From assembly GCA_017517805.1 (NCBI GenBank), contig JAFWYD010000068.1, positions 1 through 35,675 of the forward strand: a DNA stretch of 35,675 nucleotides, given 5' to 3'. The number at the start of each line of letters is the position of its first letter. Within the stretch, counting starts at the first letter, position 1. Source of the stretch: Akkermansia sp. GTDB lineage: Bacteria > Verrucomicrobiota > Verrucomicrobiia > Verrucomicrobiales > Akkermansiaceae. This document shows positions 1 to 9,300 of the stretch, one piece after another. The position numbers were made by a program, and so were the translations under genes. The notes below the pieces were generated by a model. It was not told where the DNA came from. It ran no database searches and saw only the letters and a program-made list of their open reading frames with translations.

Positions 1-45
1 ACCACCCGCGATCGCAACGAGCAGATAGGAGGACACAAGGCATGA
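1..45 (+). CDS. C-terminal end of a Y-family DNA polymerase (partial)
   Basis: The open frame from base 1 ends at a TGA at 43-45 and gives the tail TTRDRNEQIGGHKA. That ending is typical of the UmuC/DinB-like polymerases that sit directly upstream of YolD-like genes in Firmicutes mobile elements, where the protein commonly ends in '..R..QIGGH.A'. The stop overlaps the next start codon (ATGA), which indicates translational coupling. Only 14 codons are visible, so the call rests on the tail motif plus the YolD neighbour. Known role of the family: error-prone translesion synthesis, usually SOS-induced. Confidence 0.6.
   Translation, partial: TTRDRNEQIGGHKA
27..32 (+). promoter_or_regulatory. 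Canonical Shine-Dalgarno site of the YolD-like gene
   Basis: AGGAGG lies 9 nt before the ATG at 42, inside the last codons of the upstream polymerase. It is the best Shine-Dalgarno match I see in the window. Backbone genes to the right mostly lack one, which supports a foreign, Firmicutes-like origin for this gene pair. Confidence 0.7.
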
Positions 46-485
46 TGTACGATGCAGAAGACAAATACGCAGATATCATCCATCTGCCCCACCATGTATC
101 CCGGAATCACCCGCAGATGAGCATGGCTGATCGCGCTGCCCAGTTCTCCCCCTTTGCTGCGCTCACGGGACACGATGCCGCTATTGCCGAGGCCGCCCGC
201 CTCACAGACGAGCGGCCTATTCTGGATGAATCCGTAAAGCAGGAAATCTCTAATCTTCTCCAACTGGCCGCAACCGATTCCAACCTAGTCTTGAACATCG
301 TCTATTTCGTCCCGGACGCCCGCAAGACCGGCGGCACCTACATGGAGATCACCGGGCGCATCAAGAAGCTCCTACCGCACGAGAAGCTGCTTATCATGGA
401 CACCGGCACCCGCATCCCGGTGGAGGATATTGTGGAGGTTTCTGTTTCATCATATGTAGAGAAATGCAGAAAAAAGGCATATTAA
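42..485 (+). CDS. YolD-like family protein
   Basis: This 147-aa soluble protein matches the YolD-like family as I know it. The block 'MSMADRAAQFSPFAALTGH' at about residues 27-45 is the family hallmark in gut Firmicutes. The C-terminal half (about residues 80-135) is a beta-rich domain around 'GGTYMEITGRIKKLLPHEK'. YolD-like genes usually follow a Y-family polymerase gene and are thought to assist or regulate it, playing a UmuD-like part in SOS mutagenesis; the molecular role is not well established. The start overlaps the polymerase stop (ATGA) and has a strong AGGAGG site. The pair is a common passenger on integrative elements of gut bacteria, which suggests mobile DNA continues to the left of the window. 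Confidence 0.75.
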   Translation: MMYDAEDKYADIIHLPHHVSRNHPQMSMADRAAQFSPFAALTGHDAAIAEAARLTDERPILDESVKQEISNLLQLAATDSNLVLNIVYFVPDARKTGGTYMEITGRIKKLLPHEKLLIMDTGTRIPVEDIVEVSVSSYVEKCRKKAY

Positions 486-498
486 ATACGATAATTTC

Positions 499-526
499 TT
501 GCAAAAAAGGCGAAAACTGGTAGAAT
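499..526 (+). promoter_or_regulatory. Probable sigma70 promoter of the type III R-M-like operon
   Basis: TTGCAA (499-504), a 16-bp spacer and TAGAAT (521-526) precede the helicase ATG at 570. Transcription would start near 533, giving a leader of about 37 nt. No promoter-like gap follows in the next 8.8 kb, so this probably drives all four genes. Confidence 0.5.
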
Positions 527-569
527 TTGCTGGAGTTCAGAGTCTATCTGCGCTCTGTTTCCGTGTACC

Positions 570-3500
570 ATGGTCAATACAGGCATTTTCTCCCAGACTG
601 ATATTAGCGGCACCACTCGCGTGGATTCTGCAACGATGTCGTTTACGCTTGCTGCTTATGCCCATTTGCCGCAAGAGCTTATTGGTTGTACATGGAGAAT
701 CGTTTTGCCGGAATCAGCATTGGAGGATTGGCAAATTCTAAATGCAGGAGAAGAGAGAGCTTTACATAATACGCTTCTGACTCAGTCATGGGCTATTGAA
801 TGCCTTGCCTGGATTCAGTCTGGCAAGGCAGATATTCGTTGTACTACCATACGCATGGAAAGCATGGTATTCTACAACGAGGATTTGATATCGGGAGGTC
901 TGATGGGAGCTTGTTCCTTTAATGCTAAGGGATTTGGCCTATTACCTAATGACGGAGGGTTCACCGGCTGCGTCCCGATGATTCCCATGCAATGCCATGC
1001 CATTAACGGATTGTTTGACCATGCCTGGAATTCGGCTACAGCGTCTTCTGTAATAGGCGAAAAACTGGATTTCCTTTCGCGCACACATCCCGCCGCTTGG
1101 GTATACTATAAATCCTGTTACAAGCTGCTGGATAACGCCAAGCTTCCCAAAGATTACATACAGGGGGAGACTGGCTTTTATGACTCGCTCATCTGGAAAA
1201 AATTGTTTTCATACCAGAGGGATGGCGTCGAGAGTCTTCTGGAGATGCTGGAGCGTTTCGGCGGCTGTATCCTGGCGGATAGTGTCGGCTTAGGTAAAAC
1301 ATACGAGGCATTGGCCGTCATCAGATATTACCAGCTCATGAACAAGAAAGTGCTGGTGCTTTGCCCCAAGCGCCTACGCGAAAACTGGGATGCATACCGC
1401 TACAACAGCAAGTTCAATGAGTTTGCCGAGCAGCCTTTCTATTACGATTTGTTCCATCACACAGATCTGGGACGCTCCGGCGGTATGAGCCATGGGCGAG
1501 CCCTGGATACGGTGGAATGGGGTAATTATGACCTCGTCGTCATAGATGAATCCCACAATTTCCGCAATCGCTCCACCAAGGCGGATAAAACGACTTCCCG
1601 CTACGATTTCCTGATGCGTAAGGTGGTACAGGCTGGAATCAAGACCAGAATTCTGTTGCTCTCCGCTACCCCGGTCAACAATAAGGCCAGTGACCTACGC
1701 AACCAGATTCTGCTGATTTCCGGGGATAAGGATGATTTCCTGAAACCTCACGGTATTGAAAGCATCAGTAATACCACCCGCATGGCGCAAGCGGCCTTTA
1801 CTAACTGGACACATTTGCCGGAAGCAGAACGTACATCACAAAATCTGCTGGATTCTCTAGGCCTGGACTATTTCCAGCTGCTCAATCTGCTGACCATCGG
1901 GCGCTCCCGCAAACACATCAAAACATGGTACCCGCACGATGCTGAGGGGGTGAATCTCTTCCCGGAACAATTACCTGTGCGCAACACCTATGCAGAAAAT
2001 AAGCATGGTCTTGTGCTCCCTGTGGAAGAAATCAATGACCTGCTGGCTCAGCTCAACATGGCGTCCTATCGTCCGTTGGAGTACCTGTACGAGGAGTACA
2101 AGGATGAATATGCCGAATACGATCAACAGATAGAGGGAAATCGCTCGTTCAAACAAGCTGACCGAGAAAACAGTCTTTCCGCGCTCATGATGATGAACCT
2201 CCTCAAGCGTATGGAGAGCTCCGTTTGCTCGTTCGCTCTGACCCTTTCCAAGCAAATTGCCACGGCCGAGGAATTGCTGTCCACGCTGGATATATACGCA
2301 GAAAATCAGGACTTCCTGATTGCTGCTTCTGAGGACGATTTCGACGATGAGGATGTGGAGGAATTCCCTACCGTCATTGGTCAGCGCATCAAGGTGGATT
2401 TAAAGCATATTCAGCGCGAACGCTGGCGCAACGATATAGCTGCCGACTTGGATATTATGCGTGAGGTGAAAGCCCTTTGTGGCGATGCTACACCGGAGAA
2501 CGATGCCAAGCTGGGCTTGCTGCGCAGCCTTATCCGCGAGAAAATGCAGCAGCCGCTCAACATAGTGGATGGCAGCCCCAATCGAAAGATTATCATTTTC
2601 ACCGCTTTTGCCGATACGGCGCAGTATCTGTACGAAGCACTCAACGAAGAGCTCCTTTCCCAATATGGAGTTTACACAGCTTTGCTTTCCGGCAGCAAGC
2701 GCGATACGAATCTGGAGGGCGTGAAAAAGCGCCAGGAAGATTTGCTGGCGGCCTTCTCCCCCAAGTCAAAAAATGGTTTTGATTCAACAGCTACTGGAGG
2801 CCGGGAAATTGATATCCTGATAGCGACGGACTGCATCTCCGAAGGTCAGAACCTGCAAGGTTGCGATTACCTCGTCAACTACGATATCCACTGGAACCCG
2901 GTGCGCATCATTCAGCGTTTCGGTCGTATCGACCGTATCGGCAGCCCGAACAAGCAGATTCAACTGGTCAATATCTGGCCTATGCCGGATTTGGATGCCT
3001 ACATCAATCTGGAGCGTCGAGTGCTCGGGCGCATGACCTTCCTGAAAATCTCATCCACCGATGCAGACTTCCGCGACAAGCAGCTCAAGTCCCTGCGTTC
3101 CGGCAAGCTGGATATCGACTCCATCGACCAGAATTGCGCCATCTCCGACCTGAGCATGCACCAGTACCGGGCGGATTTTGCCAACTTCCGCAAAAAACAC
3201 CGCAAGCTCATTGAGCAGCTGCCTTCCTATTTTACCGCCACGCTGGATGTCACCCATACAGATATTCCCGCCGGGGCATTCTTCCTGCTGTGCTCGCATG
3301 CGTCTATGGCCTTAGCATCTCGCCAATACCCCTTCATGCCATACTTCCTGCTGCATGTGGCAGAGGACGGCACCGTAACACACAGCTACACGCACGTCAA
3401 GAAATGCCTGGATATGCTCAAGGCTCTCGCCATGCCTCACGAGGATGTTGTTCCGGAGGCAGAGGCTCAGTATATGCGGCAGACCGATAACGCCCGCAAG

Positions 3501-3683
3501 ATGAATCGCTATACAGATTTACTCTCCGCTGCCGTGAGATCAATTACCGGGCAAGCGGAGGAGTCACAGGCTGCCAGCATTTTCACACCTGGAGGCACAA
3601 CTATTGCCAAGGGTGGCAAAGCGCGTGGCTTGGATGATTTTGAGGTACTGGCTATGTTAACTCTTACGCGACAGGATGGCTGA
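570..3683 (+). CDS. SNF2-type helicase with degenerate PLD-like N-terminal region
   Basis: This 1037-aa protein is a superfamily 2 DNA translocase. Visible motifs are Walker A LADSVGLGKT (235-244, Lys243), DESH box (326-329), LLLSATPVNN near 365, EGQNLQ (from 758) and QRFGRIDRIG near 780-790, the SNF2/RapA-like set. Residues 1 to about 165 hold 'GACSFNAKGFGLL', which resembles the strand and GS.N...GL part of a phospholipase D-type nuclease fold, but no HxK pair is visible, so the domain may be inactive. About 250 residues after the helicase core are unassigned. The gene heads a four-gene operon: its stop overlaps the DUF4391 start by 8 nt. Likely role is a DNA translocase in an anti-phage or restriction complex. 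The reading frame is open back to 495 without a good alternative start, so the exact N-terminus is uncertain. Confidence 0.8.
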   Translation: MVNTGIFSQTDISGTTRVDSATMSFTLAAYAHLPQELIGCTWRIVLPESALEDWQILNAGEERALHNTLLTQSWAIECLAWIQSGKADIRCTTIRMESMVFYNEDLISGGLMGACSFNAKGFGLLPNDGGFTGCVPMIPMQCHAINGLFDHAWNSATASSVIGEKLDFLSRTHPAAWVYYKSCYKLLDNAKLPKDYIQGETGFYDSLIWKKLFSYQRDGVESLLEMLERFGGCILADSVGLGKTYEALAVIRYYQLMNKKVLVLCPKRLRENWDAYRYNSKFNEFAEQPFYYDLFHHTDLGRSGGMSHGRALDTVEWGNYDLVVIDESHNFRNRSTKADKTTSRYDFLMRKVVQAGIKTRILLLSATPVNNKASDLRNQILLISGDKDDFLKPHGIESISNTTRMAQAAFTNWTHLPEAERTSQNLLDSLGLDYFQLLNLLTIGRSRKHIKTWYPHDAEGVNLFPEQLPVRNTYAENKHGLVLPVEEINDLLAQLNMASYRPLEYLYEEYKDEYAEYDQQIEGNRSFKQADRENSLSALMMMNLLKRMESSVCSFALTLSKQIATAEELLSTLDIYAENQDFLIAASEDDFDDEDVEEFPTVIGQRIKVDLKHIQRERWRNDIAADLDIMREVKALCGDATPENDAKLGLLRSLIREKMQQPLNIVDGSPNRKIIIFTAFADTAQYLYEALNEELLSQYGVYTALLSGSKRDTNLEGVKKRQEDLLAAFSPKSKNGFDSTATGGREIDILIATDCISEGQNLQGCDYLVNYDIHWNPVRIIQRFGRIDRIGSPNKQIQLVNIWPMPDLDAYINLERRVLGRMTFLKISSTDADFRDKQLKSLRSGKLDIDSIDQNCAISDLSMHQYRADFANFRKKHRKLIEQLPSYFTATLDVTHTDIPAGAFFLLCSHASMALASRQYPFMPYFLLHVAEDGTVTHSYTHVKKCLDMLKALAMPHEDVVPEAEAQYMRQTDNARKMNRYTDLLSAAVRSITGQAEESQAASIFTPGGTTIAKGGKARGLDDFEVLAMLTLTRQDG

Positions 3684-4428
3684 TTTCCCGACAATATTGA
3701 CCAGCATGCTGCCGAAGTCTGCGTTGAGTGTAGGAGTGCGTCTCTCCAAGGAACTACTCCGCAAGCATGCTGCGCGCATTAAAGGTGACAAAGCTCTGAT
3801 TGATTCTGTTGTCGCTTCTGCCTGGGTAACTACCCTGCGGCATGATACTTGTGGCGTAGCCCCCTACAAAAGCGAAACAGAAGGAGACTTTTCCGAGCTT
3901 TTGGTAGTGGGTGTGCAGTCTCACGCGGAAGTTACCCCGGCGCAGATTGGCCGCTTGCAACAGCTGATTCACATTGCAGTACAGTACCCACTTCTTTTGG
4001 CCATAGATGCCGGAAATGCTACGTATCTTTCCCTTCTCCCACAGGGGGCTCCGCTAGAGGCCTTGGTGCGGGCTCAGGTGTTACCCTCCGTCCCGGAGTT
4101 CTTCAGCTATGTTGCTTGGCTGCAGGAAGCTCGCCCGCCTCACCTCATGTCCCTGTTCCATCGCTGGTCTTGCGCTCTGCACGCCCTTGCGCTCATGCAG
4201 AACAAGCCTGCTGTTTGTTCAGAGTTGCCCTTTGTCCCTCTCGATTCCCCACAAGCTGCCTCTCAGTTAGCCGATTCCATTCACCGTCTGAATCAGGAAT
4301 GGAAAGCTACCACGCTAGACCTCAAAAAAGCCACGAATCCCCAGCAGCGTATCACTCTCTCCAAGAAGTGCCGCCAACTGGGTGTTCAAATCCACCAGTT
4401 TTTACAATCTCATCATCTCCTCCCCTAA
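3676..4428 (+). CDS. DUF4391 domain-containing protein
   Basis: This 250-aa protein fits DUF4391. It opens with 'MLPKSALSVGVRLSKELL', has a central strand-rich stretch ending 'YPLLLAID' (about residues 105-112), and closes with a basic helical tail 'ATNPQQRITLSKKCRQLG' (about 223-240). No catalytic motif, signal peptide or membrane segment is visible. The function of DUF4391 is not known to me; it recurs beside type III-like methyltransferase and helicase genes, so a structural or adaptor role in that complex is plausible. It overlaps the upstream helicase by 8 nt and ends 3 nt before mod, so the three genes are translationally linked. Start is the ATG at 3676; a second ATG at 3706 is possible. 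Confidence 0.7.
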   Translation: MADFPTILTSMLPKSALSVGVRLSKELLRKHAARIKGDKALIDSVVASAWVTTLRHDTCGVAPYKSETEGDFSELLVVGVQSHAEVTPAQIGRLQQLIHIAVQYPLLLAIDAGNATYLSLLPQGAPLEALVRAQVLPSVPEFFSYVAWLQEARPPHLMSLFHRWSCALHALALMQNKPAVCSELPFVPLDSPQAASQLADSIHRLNQEWKATTLDLKKATNPQQRITLSKKCRQLGVQIHQFLQSHHLLP

Positions 4429-4431
4429 GCT

Positions 4432-6381
4432 ATGCCGTACGAAAAATCCTCCCCCTCTTCTCCCGAAGCTCAATCCGCTTCTCCCATTCAGGATAATCTC
4501 AAAGCGCTCGCCGCGCTTTTCCCCTCCGTGGTGCGAGATGGGCAGGTGGATGTCGATGCACTCCGACAGCTCTGCGGCGAGGCTGTTGTGAAAGAGGATG
4601 AGCTGTTCGGGCTTAATTGGCGCGGTAAAGCAGAGGCCCGCCGCGCGGCTCTCACGCCTTCTCTCGGTACGCTTCGCCCCTGCAAGGAAGAGAGTAAGGA
4701 TTGGGATACTACGCAAAATCTTTATATCGAAGGCGACAATCTGGAAGTGCTTAAGCTTCTCCGTAAGTCCTACGGCGGCAAAGTGAAGATGATTTATATT
4801 GACCCGCCTTACAATACGGGTAAGGAGTTTGTGTATCCCGATGATTATCAGAATGGAATCGAGAACTACAAGAAGCTGACTGGGCAAGAGGGTAAATTTG
4901 CGGCCAATGTGGAGTCGTCTGGGCGTTTTCATACCACTTGGCTCAATATGATGTATCCTCGACTTGTCCTTGCGCGTGACTTACTGCGTGAGGATGGTGT
5001 TATATTTATCAGCATAGCGGATCATGAGATTTGTAATTTGTTATCATTATGTCGGGAAATTTTTGGTGAGACAAATTTTGTCGCACAACTAATATGGCAA
5101 AACAAAAAAGGTGGTGGCAATGATTCCAAATATATAGCAGTAGAACATGAGTACATTGTTGTATTTGCTAAAAACAAGGATAGATTAGAAAATTTTTACG
5201 AAAAATATTCAGATGAGTATTTGACTCGCTATAATGAAACAGATGATAGTGGTGCATATTTTTGGGATACATTCAAAAGAAAAAGTGGAAAACAGTATTA
5301 TTCAATAGTGTGTCCAGACGGCACAAAATTAGAGAATGATGAACACGGCAATCCTATAAGTTGGTTAAGAACGGAGACTCGGTTCAAACAAGATTTACGT
5401 GATGGTGAAATCAGGTTTGTAAAAAATCAACGTAATGAATGGTCTATTCAGTTCAAACAAAGACAACCATTGGGAAAGAAACCAAGAAGCATATTTACCA
5501 CAGAAACAGTGTTGAGCGATTTGGGCACGACTAGTGTTGGGGCTCAGGACGTTTTCATTCACTTCAATAAAGATGTTTTTTCAAATCCTAAGCCTGTTTC
5601 TCTTATATCATTTTTTTTACGTTTCGTCCTTTCCGAACCGAATGATATTGTAATGGACTTTTTCAGTGGTTCGGCAACAACTGCGGAAGCTCTGTTAAAT
5701 CTTGTTAGCGAAGGAAACTCATATAGATATATTTTAGTCCAATTTCCTGAAGATATTGATAATATTTTGAACCATTCTTCAGGCGAGGCTAAGCGAATTG
5801 CGGAAAATGCAATTTCAGTATTGGAGGATTGCCGATTGTCTCATACATTAACATCGTTGGCCGAAGAACGTATTCGCCGCGCGGGGAAAAAAGTTAAAGA
5901 AGAAGCCGGGCTTGCAGGGCAGAATCTGGACATTGGCTTCCGAGTCTACAAGCTGGATAGCAGCAACGTGAAGGCGTGGAATCCACAAGCTGAGGACTTG
6001 GCAACAGCGGTGAACAACTATGCCGAGCACTTGGTCGGAGGTCGCACGGAAGATGATTTCTTGACTGAAATCATGCTGAAGAGTGGCATTGATTTGGTGG
6101 AAGAAGTGCAAGAGAGAGAGATTGCGGGTCACCGCGTGCAGAGTCTGGGGTATGGTCAATACTACGCCTGCATGGCTGCGGATTTGGCGGACGACGCGGA
6201 AGATGTCGCGCTGGGCATTGCTGCATGGCATGAGGAAGACTGTGCTTTTGCCGGAGGCGAGCAGCAGGATACATGCACAGTGTTCGTGTCTGACCGAGCT
6301 TTCGCCTCTAACGATGCAGCCAAGATGAACTTTGTGGCCATACTGGAGCAACACGGCATCTGCAACATCAAAGCCCTGTAA
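4432..6381 (+). CDS. mod: Type III restriction-modification DNA adenine methyltransferase (Mod)
   Basis: This 649-aa protein is a beta-class N6-adenine methyltransferase. The catalytic motif IV DPPYNTG is at residues 124-130, and the SAM-binding motif I appears later as DFFSGSATT (409-417), preceded by the motif X-like 'NPKPVSLISFFLRF'. The order IV, target recognition domain, X/I is typical of type III Mod. The target recognition region is roughly residues 190-400. The C-terminal part (about 480-649, starting EERIRRAGKK) resembles the usual Mod C-terminal domain. DNA from about 4990 to 5870 is strikingly AT-rich relative to both ends of the gene, suggesting a replaced recognition module. An uninterrupted T8 lies at 5611-5618. 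The gene sits 3 nt after DUF4391 and 6 nt before res. Modification would protect the host and give Res its specificity. Confidence 0.9.
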   Translation: MPYEKSSPSSPEAQSASPIQDNLKALAALFPSVVRDGQVDVDALRQLCGEAVVKEDELFGLNWRGKAEARRAALTPSLGTLRPCKEESKDWDTTQNLYIEGDNLEVLKLLRKSYGGKVKMIYIDPPYNTGKEFVYPDDYQNGIENYKKLTGQEGKFAANVESSGRFHTTWLNMMYPRLVLARDLLREDGVIFISIADHEICNLLSLCREIFGETNFVAQLIWQNKKGGGNDSKYIAVEHEYIVVFAKNKDRLENFYEKYSDEYLTRYNETDDSGAYFWDTFKRKSGKQYYSIVCPDGTKLENDEHGNPISWLRTETRFKQDLRDGEIRFVKNQRNEWSIQFKQRQPLGKKPRSIFTTETVLSDLGTTSVGAQDVFIHFNKDVFSNPKPVSLISFFLRFVLSEPNDIVMDFFSGSATTAEALLNLVSEGNSYRYILVQFPEDIDNILNHSSGEAKRIAENAISVLEDCRLSHTLTSLAEERIRRAGKKVKEEAGLAGQNLDIGFRVYKLDSSNVKAWNPQAEDLATAVNNYAEHLVGGRTEDDFLTEIMLKSGIDLVEEVQEREIAGHRVQSLGYGQYYACMAADLADDAEDVALGIAAWHEEDCAFAGGEQQDTCTVFVSDRAFASNDAAKMNFVAILEQHGICNIKAL

Positions 6382-6387
6382 GCCAAT

Positions 6388-9300
6388 ATGAGCAAGATAC
6401 GTCTGCATTTTGAGCCGAATCTGGAATATCAGCACCGCGCCATAGAAGCCGTGTGCGGATTGTTCGAGGGCACAGAAAGCGGCAACCATGCGTTCAGCGT
6501 CAGCTTGCCCGTTGCATTGAAGCAGGGCGAGCAGAAGCTGGGACTGGAATTAAGCGTCCACAAAAACAGCACCACGCTCTCCGGCAATGAACTGCTGCGC
6601 AACCTACAGGCCATTCAGGAGCGCAACGGCATCGAGATGTCCGGCGAAGTCAAGCCGGATGGCTGGCATTTCACCGTGGAAATGGAGACCGGCACGGGCA
6701 AGACCTACGTGTACCTGCGCACCATCTACGAGCTGAACAAACGATATGGCTTCAGCAAGTTTGTGATAGTGGTGCCGTCCATCGCCATCAAGGAGGGTGT
6801 GGATAAATCCATCAGCATCATGCGGGAGCATTTCCGCACTCTGTATGATGGCTTGGAGATGAACAGCTTCACCTACGATTCCGCTCGCTTGCAAGAGGTA
6901 CGCAACTTCGGCAATTCCGACAAGCTGCAAATCATGATTTGCACCATTCAATCCATCACGGATATCGGCAAGGAGGCTGAAGAAGAGTTCCAGGATACAG
7001 CGAAGCGCAAGGGCGGCAAGCGCGCCAAGCGCGTGATGTACACTGTGAGCGAAAAGACAGATGATCGCAAGCCCATTGAGTTCATACGGGAGTGCCACCC
7101 CATTGTCATTATTGATGAGCCGCAGAATATCGGCTCCAAGGGCGAGGAAAAAGGCATTGCCTGCCTACACCCGCTCTGCACGCTGCGTTACTCTGCCACG
7201 CACAAGAACCTGTTCCATCCGGTGTATGCGCTGAATGCCGTGGATGCCAGTGCTCAGAAACTGGTAAAGGGGATTGAGGTAGCCAGTATACAATCCGACA
7301 TCACGCATGTGGAGCCGTATATCAAGCTGGTGAGCACTTCCCCGAAGAAAGGAGGTAGTGCCAAGCTGGAGATTCTCTGCAAGACGGCGAGCGGTGATTA
7401 TGGGCGCGAACAGGTGGAGGTACTGCCCGGTACCCTGTTGGGTATACGCGCGAATTGCCCCGGAGTCTATGACAACGTGGTGGTACAGGAAGTACACGAG
7501 GACTATATCGTGTGCAACCACTTGGAAAGCCCTCTTTTTGTTGGGCAATCCACCGGGGGTATGGACGAAGAGCAGATTACCCGCGCCATGATTCGTGCCA
7601 CCATCGAAGAGCACATGAAGAAAGAGGTGAAGCTTCGCCCCAAGGGCATCAAGGTGCTGAGCCTGTTCTTCATTGATCAAGTAGCGGATTATCGCCAGTA
7701 CGATGCGGCTCGCAATCGCAAGCCGGGGCCGCTGGTTCAGATTTTTGAGCAGGAGTATGATAAAATCATGCGCATGCCTCAATATCGTAGCTTGTATGAA
7801 GGTGGTATACCTCCGGCGGCAAGTAAGGTGCATGACGGCTACTTCTCCATCGACAAGGGCAAAAAAGGACAGGATGATATTTGGACAAATACGGAAGACA
7901 ACGCCAAAGGTAAAGAAGCTGCGCAGCGAGCCTATGCGCTCATTATGCGCGACAAGGAACGCCTGCTGAGTCTAGATGAGTCGCTGAAATTCATTTTCTC
8001 GCATTCCGCTCTCCGCGAGGGATGGGACAATCCGAATGTGTTTCAGGTGTGCGTGTTGCGCGATATGAGCAGCATTGTGTCCCGCCGACAGGCTCTGGGG
8101 CGTGGCCTTCGCCTGTGTGTGAATCAGGAGGGTGTACGCGTACGTGAAAGTGGAGTTAATACGCTCACAGTCGTTGCTCGCGAGGATTTTAAGACCTATG
8201 CAGCCCAGTTGCAGAAGGAATATGAAGCGGACGGCGTGAAATTCGGCATTATTACCAAGGCTCGCTTGGGTGTGCTGGAATACACGGATAATGAGGGCAA
8301 CACCGTACGACTGGGACAGGAATTAGCTGAGGTGGTACTGGATGATCTGCAGAGCAAAAAGCTCATTACCAAGGAAGGCAAGCCTACCGAGGAGCTCAAA
8401 AAGCAACTGGAAGCCGGGACGTACAAGGTACCGGAAGCCTGCCGCTGTGCTCAGCTTCAAATACTGAGCCGCCTGCGACAGCTCACCCGACCGATAGAAA
8501 TTAAGGATGCCCGCGAGAGGCAGACCGTTACCAGCCGCTACGAGAAAATGCGACTGGATAAGGATTTCCTTGAACTCTGGAACAGAATCAAGAAGAAAAC
8601 AACCTACCGCGTACAATTCGATTCCGAAGAGCTGATTAGCAATGTCATTGGTGTGCTGAATATTGAGCTCGCCAAAATTAAAGCCCCGCTTATCACCAAG
8701 ACCGTGACTGAAACAGTGATGGATATCAACGGCATTCAGTCTGGGGCACAGAAGACTACGGTCACGGTGATGGATACGAGACAGGTGCCGGTGGGGGATA
8801 TTCTGACCACTCTCGAGGCAGCTACGCACCTGACTCGCAAGACGCTTAGTCGGATATTGACCGGGATTCAGCATCTGCAAGCCATCCGGTTCAATGGGCC
8901 TCTGTTTGAAAAGACAGTACAGCGCGTAATCCGGGCTGAGATGAAGAAGCTGATGGTGAAAGGCGTGAGTTACAAGCCTGTCACTATTGGTGAGAAGGAA
9001 TATAATGCGCAGGAGTTATTTAAGGACACGGAGGGCTATCTGGATAAAATGATTCAGGCAAGCGGCAAATGCGTGATGGATCATGTTATCTGGGACTCAG
9101 AGATAGAGAAACAGTTCGCCATAGACGCAGAGGCCAGCGAGCAGGTGAAAATGTATGTCAAGCTGCCAAGCACGTTCCGCATTCATACCCCGCTTGGCCC
9201 CTACAATCCGGACTGGGCACTTGTACTTGATGTGGAGGGCAAGAACCATCTGTACTTTGTCGTAGAAACAAAGGGCACGGATATGCTCGGCGAGCTCCGG

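Noticed and set aside
499..741. Small plus-strand frame overlapping the helicase start
   Set aside because: It starts inside the promoter -35 box and overlaps the conserved helicase frame; no family match.
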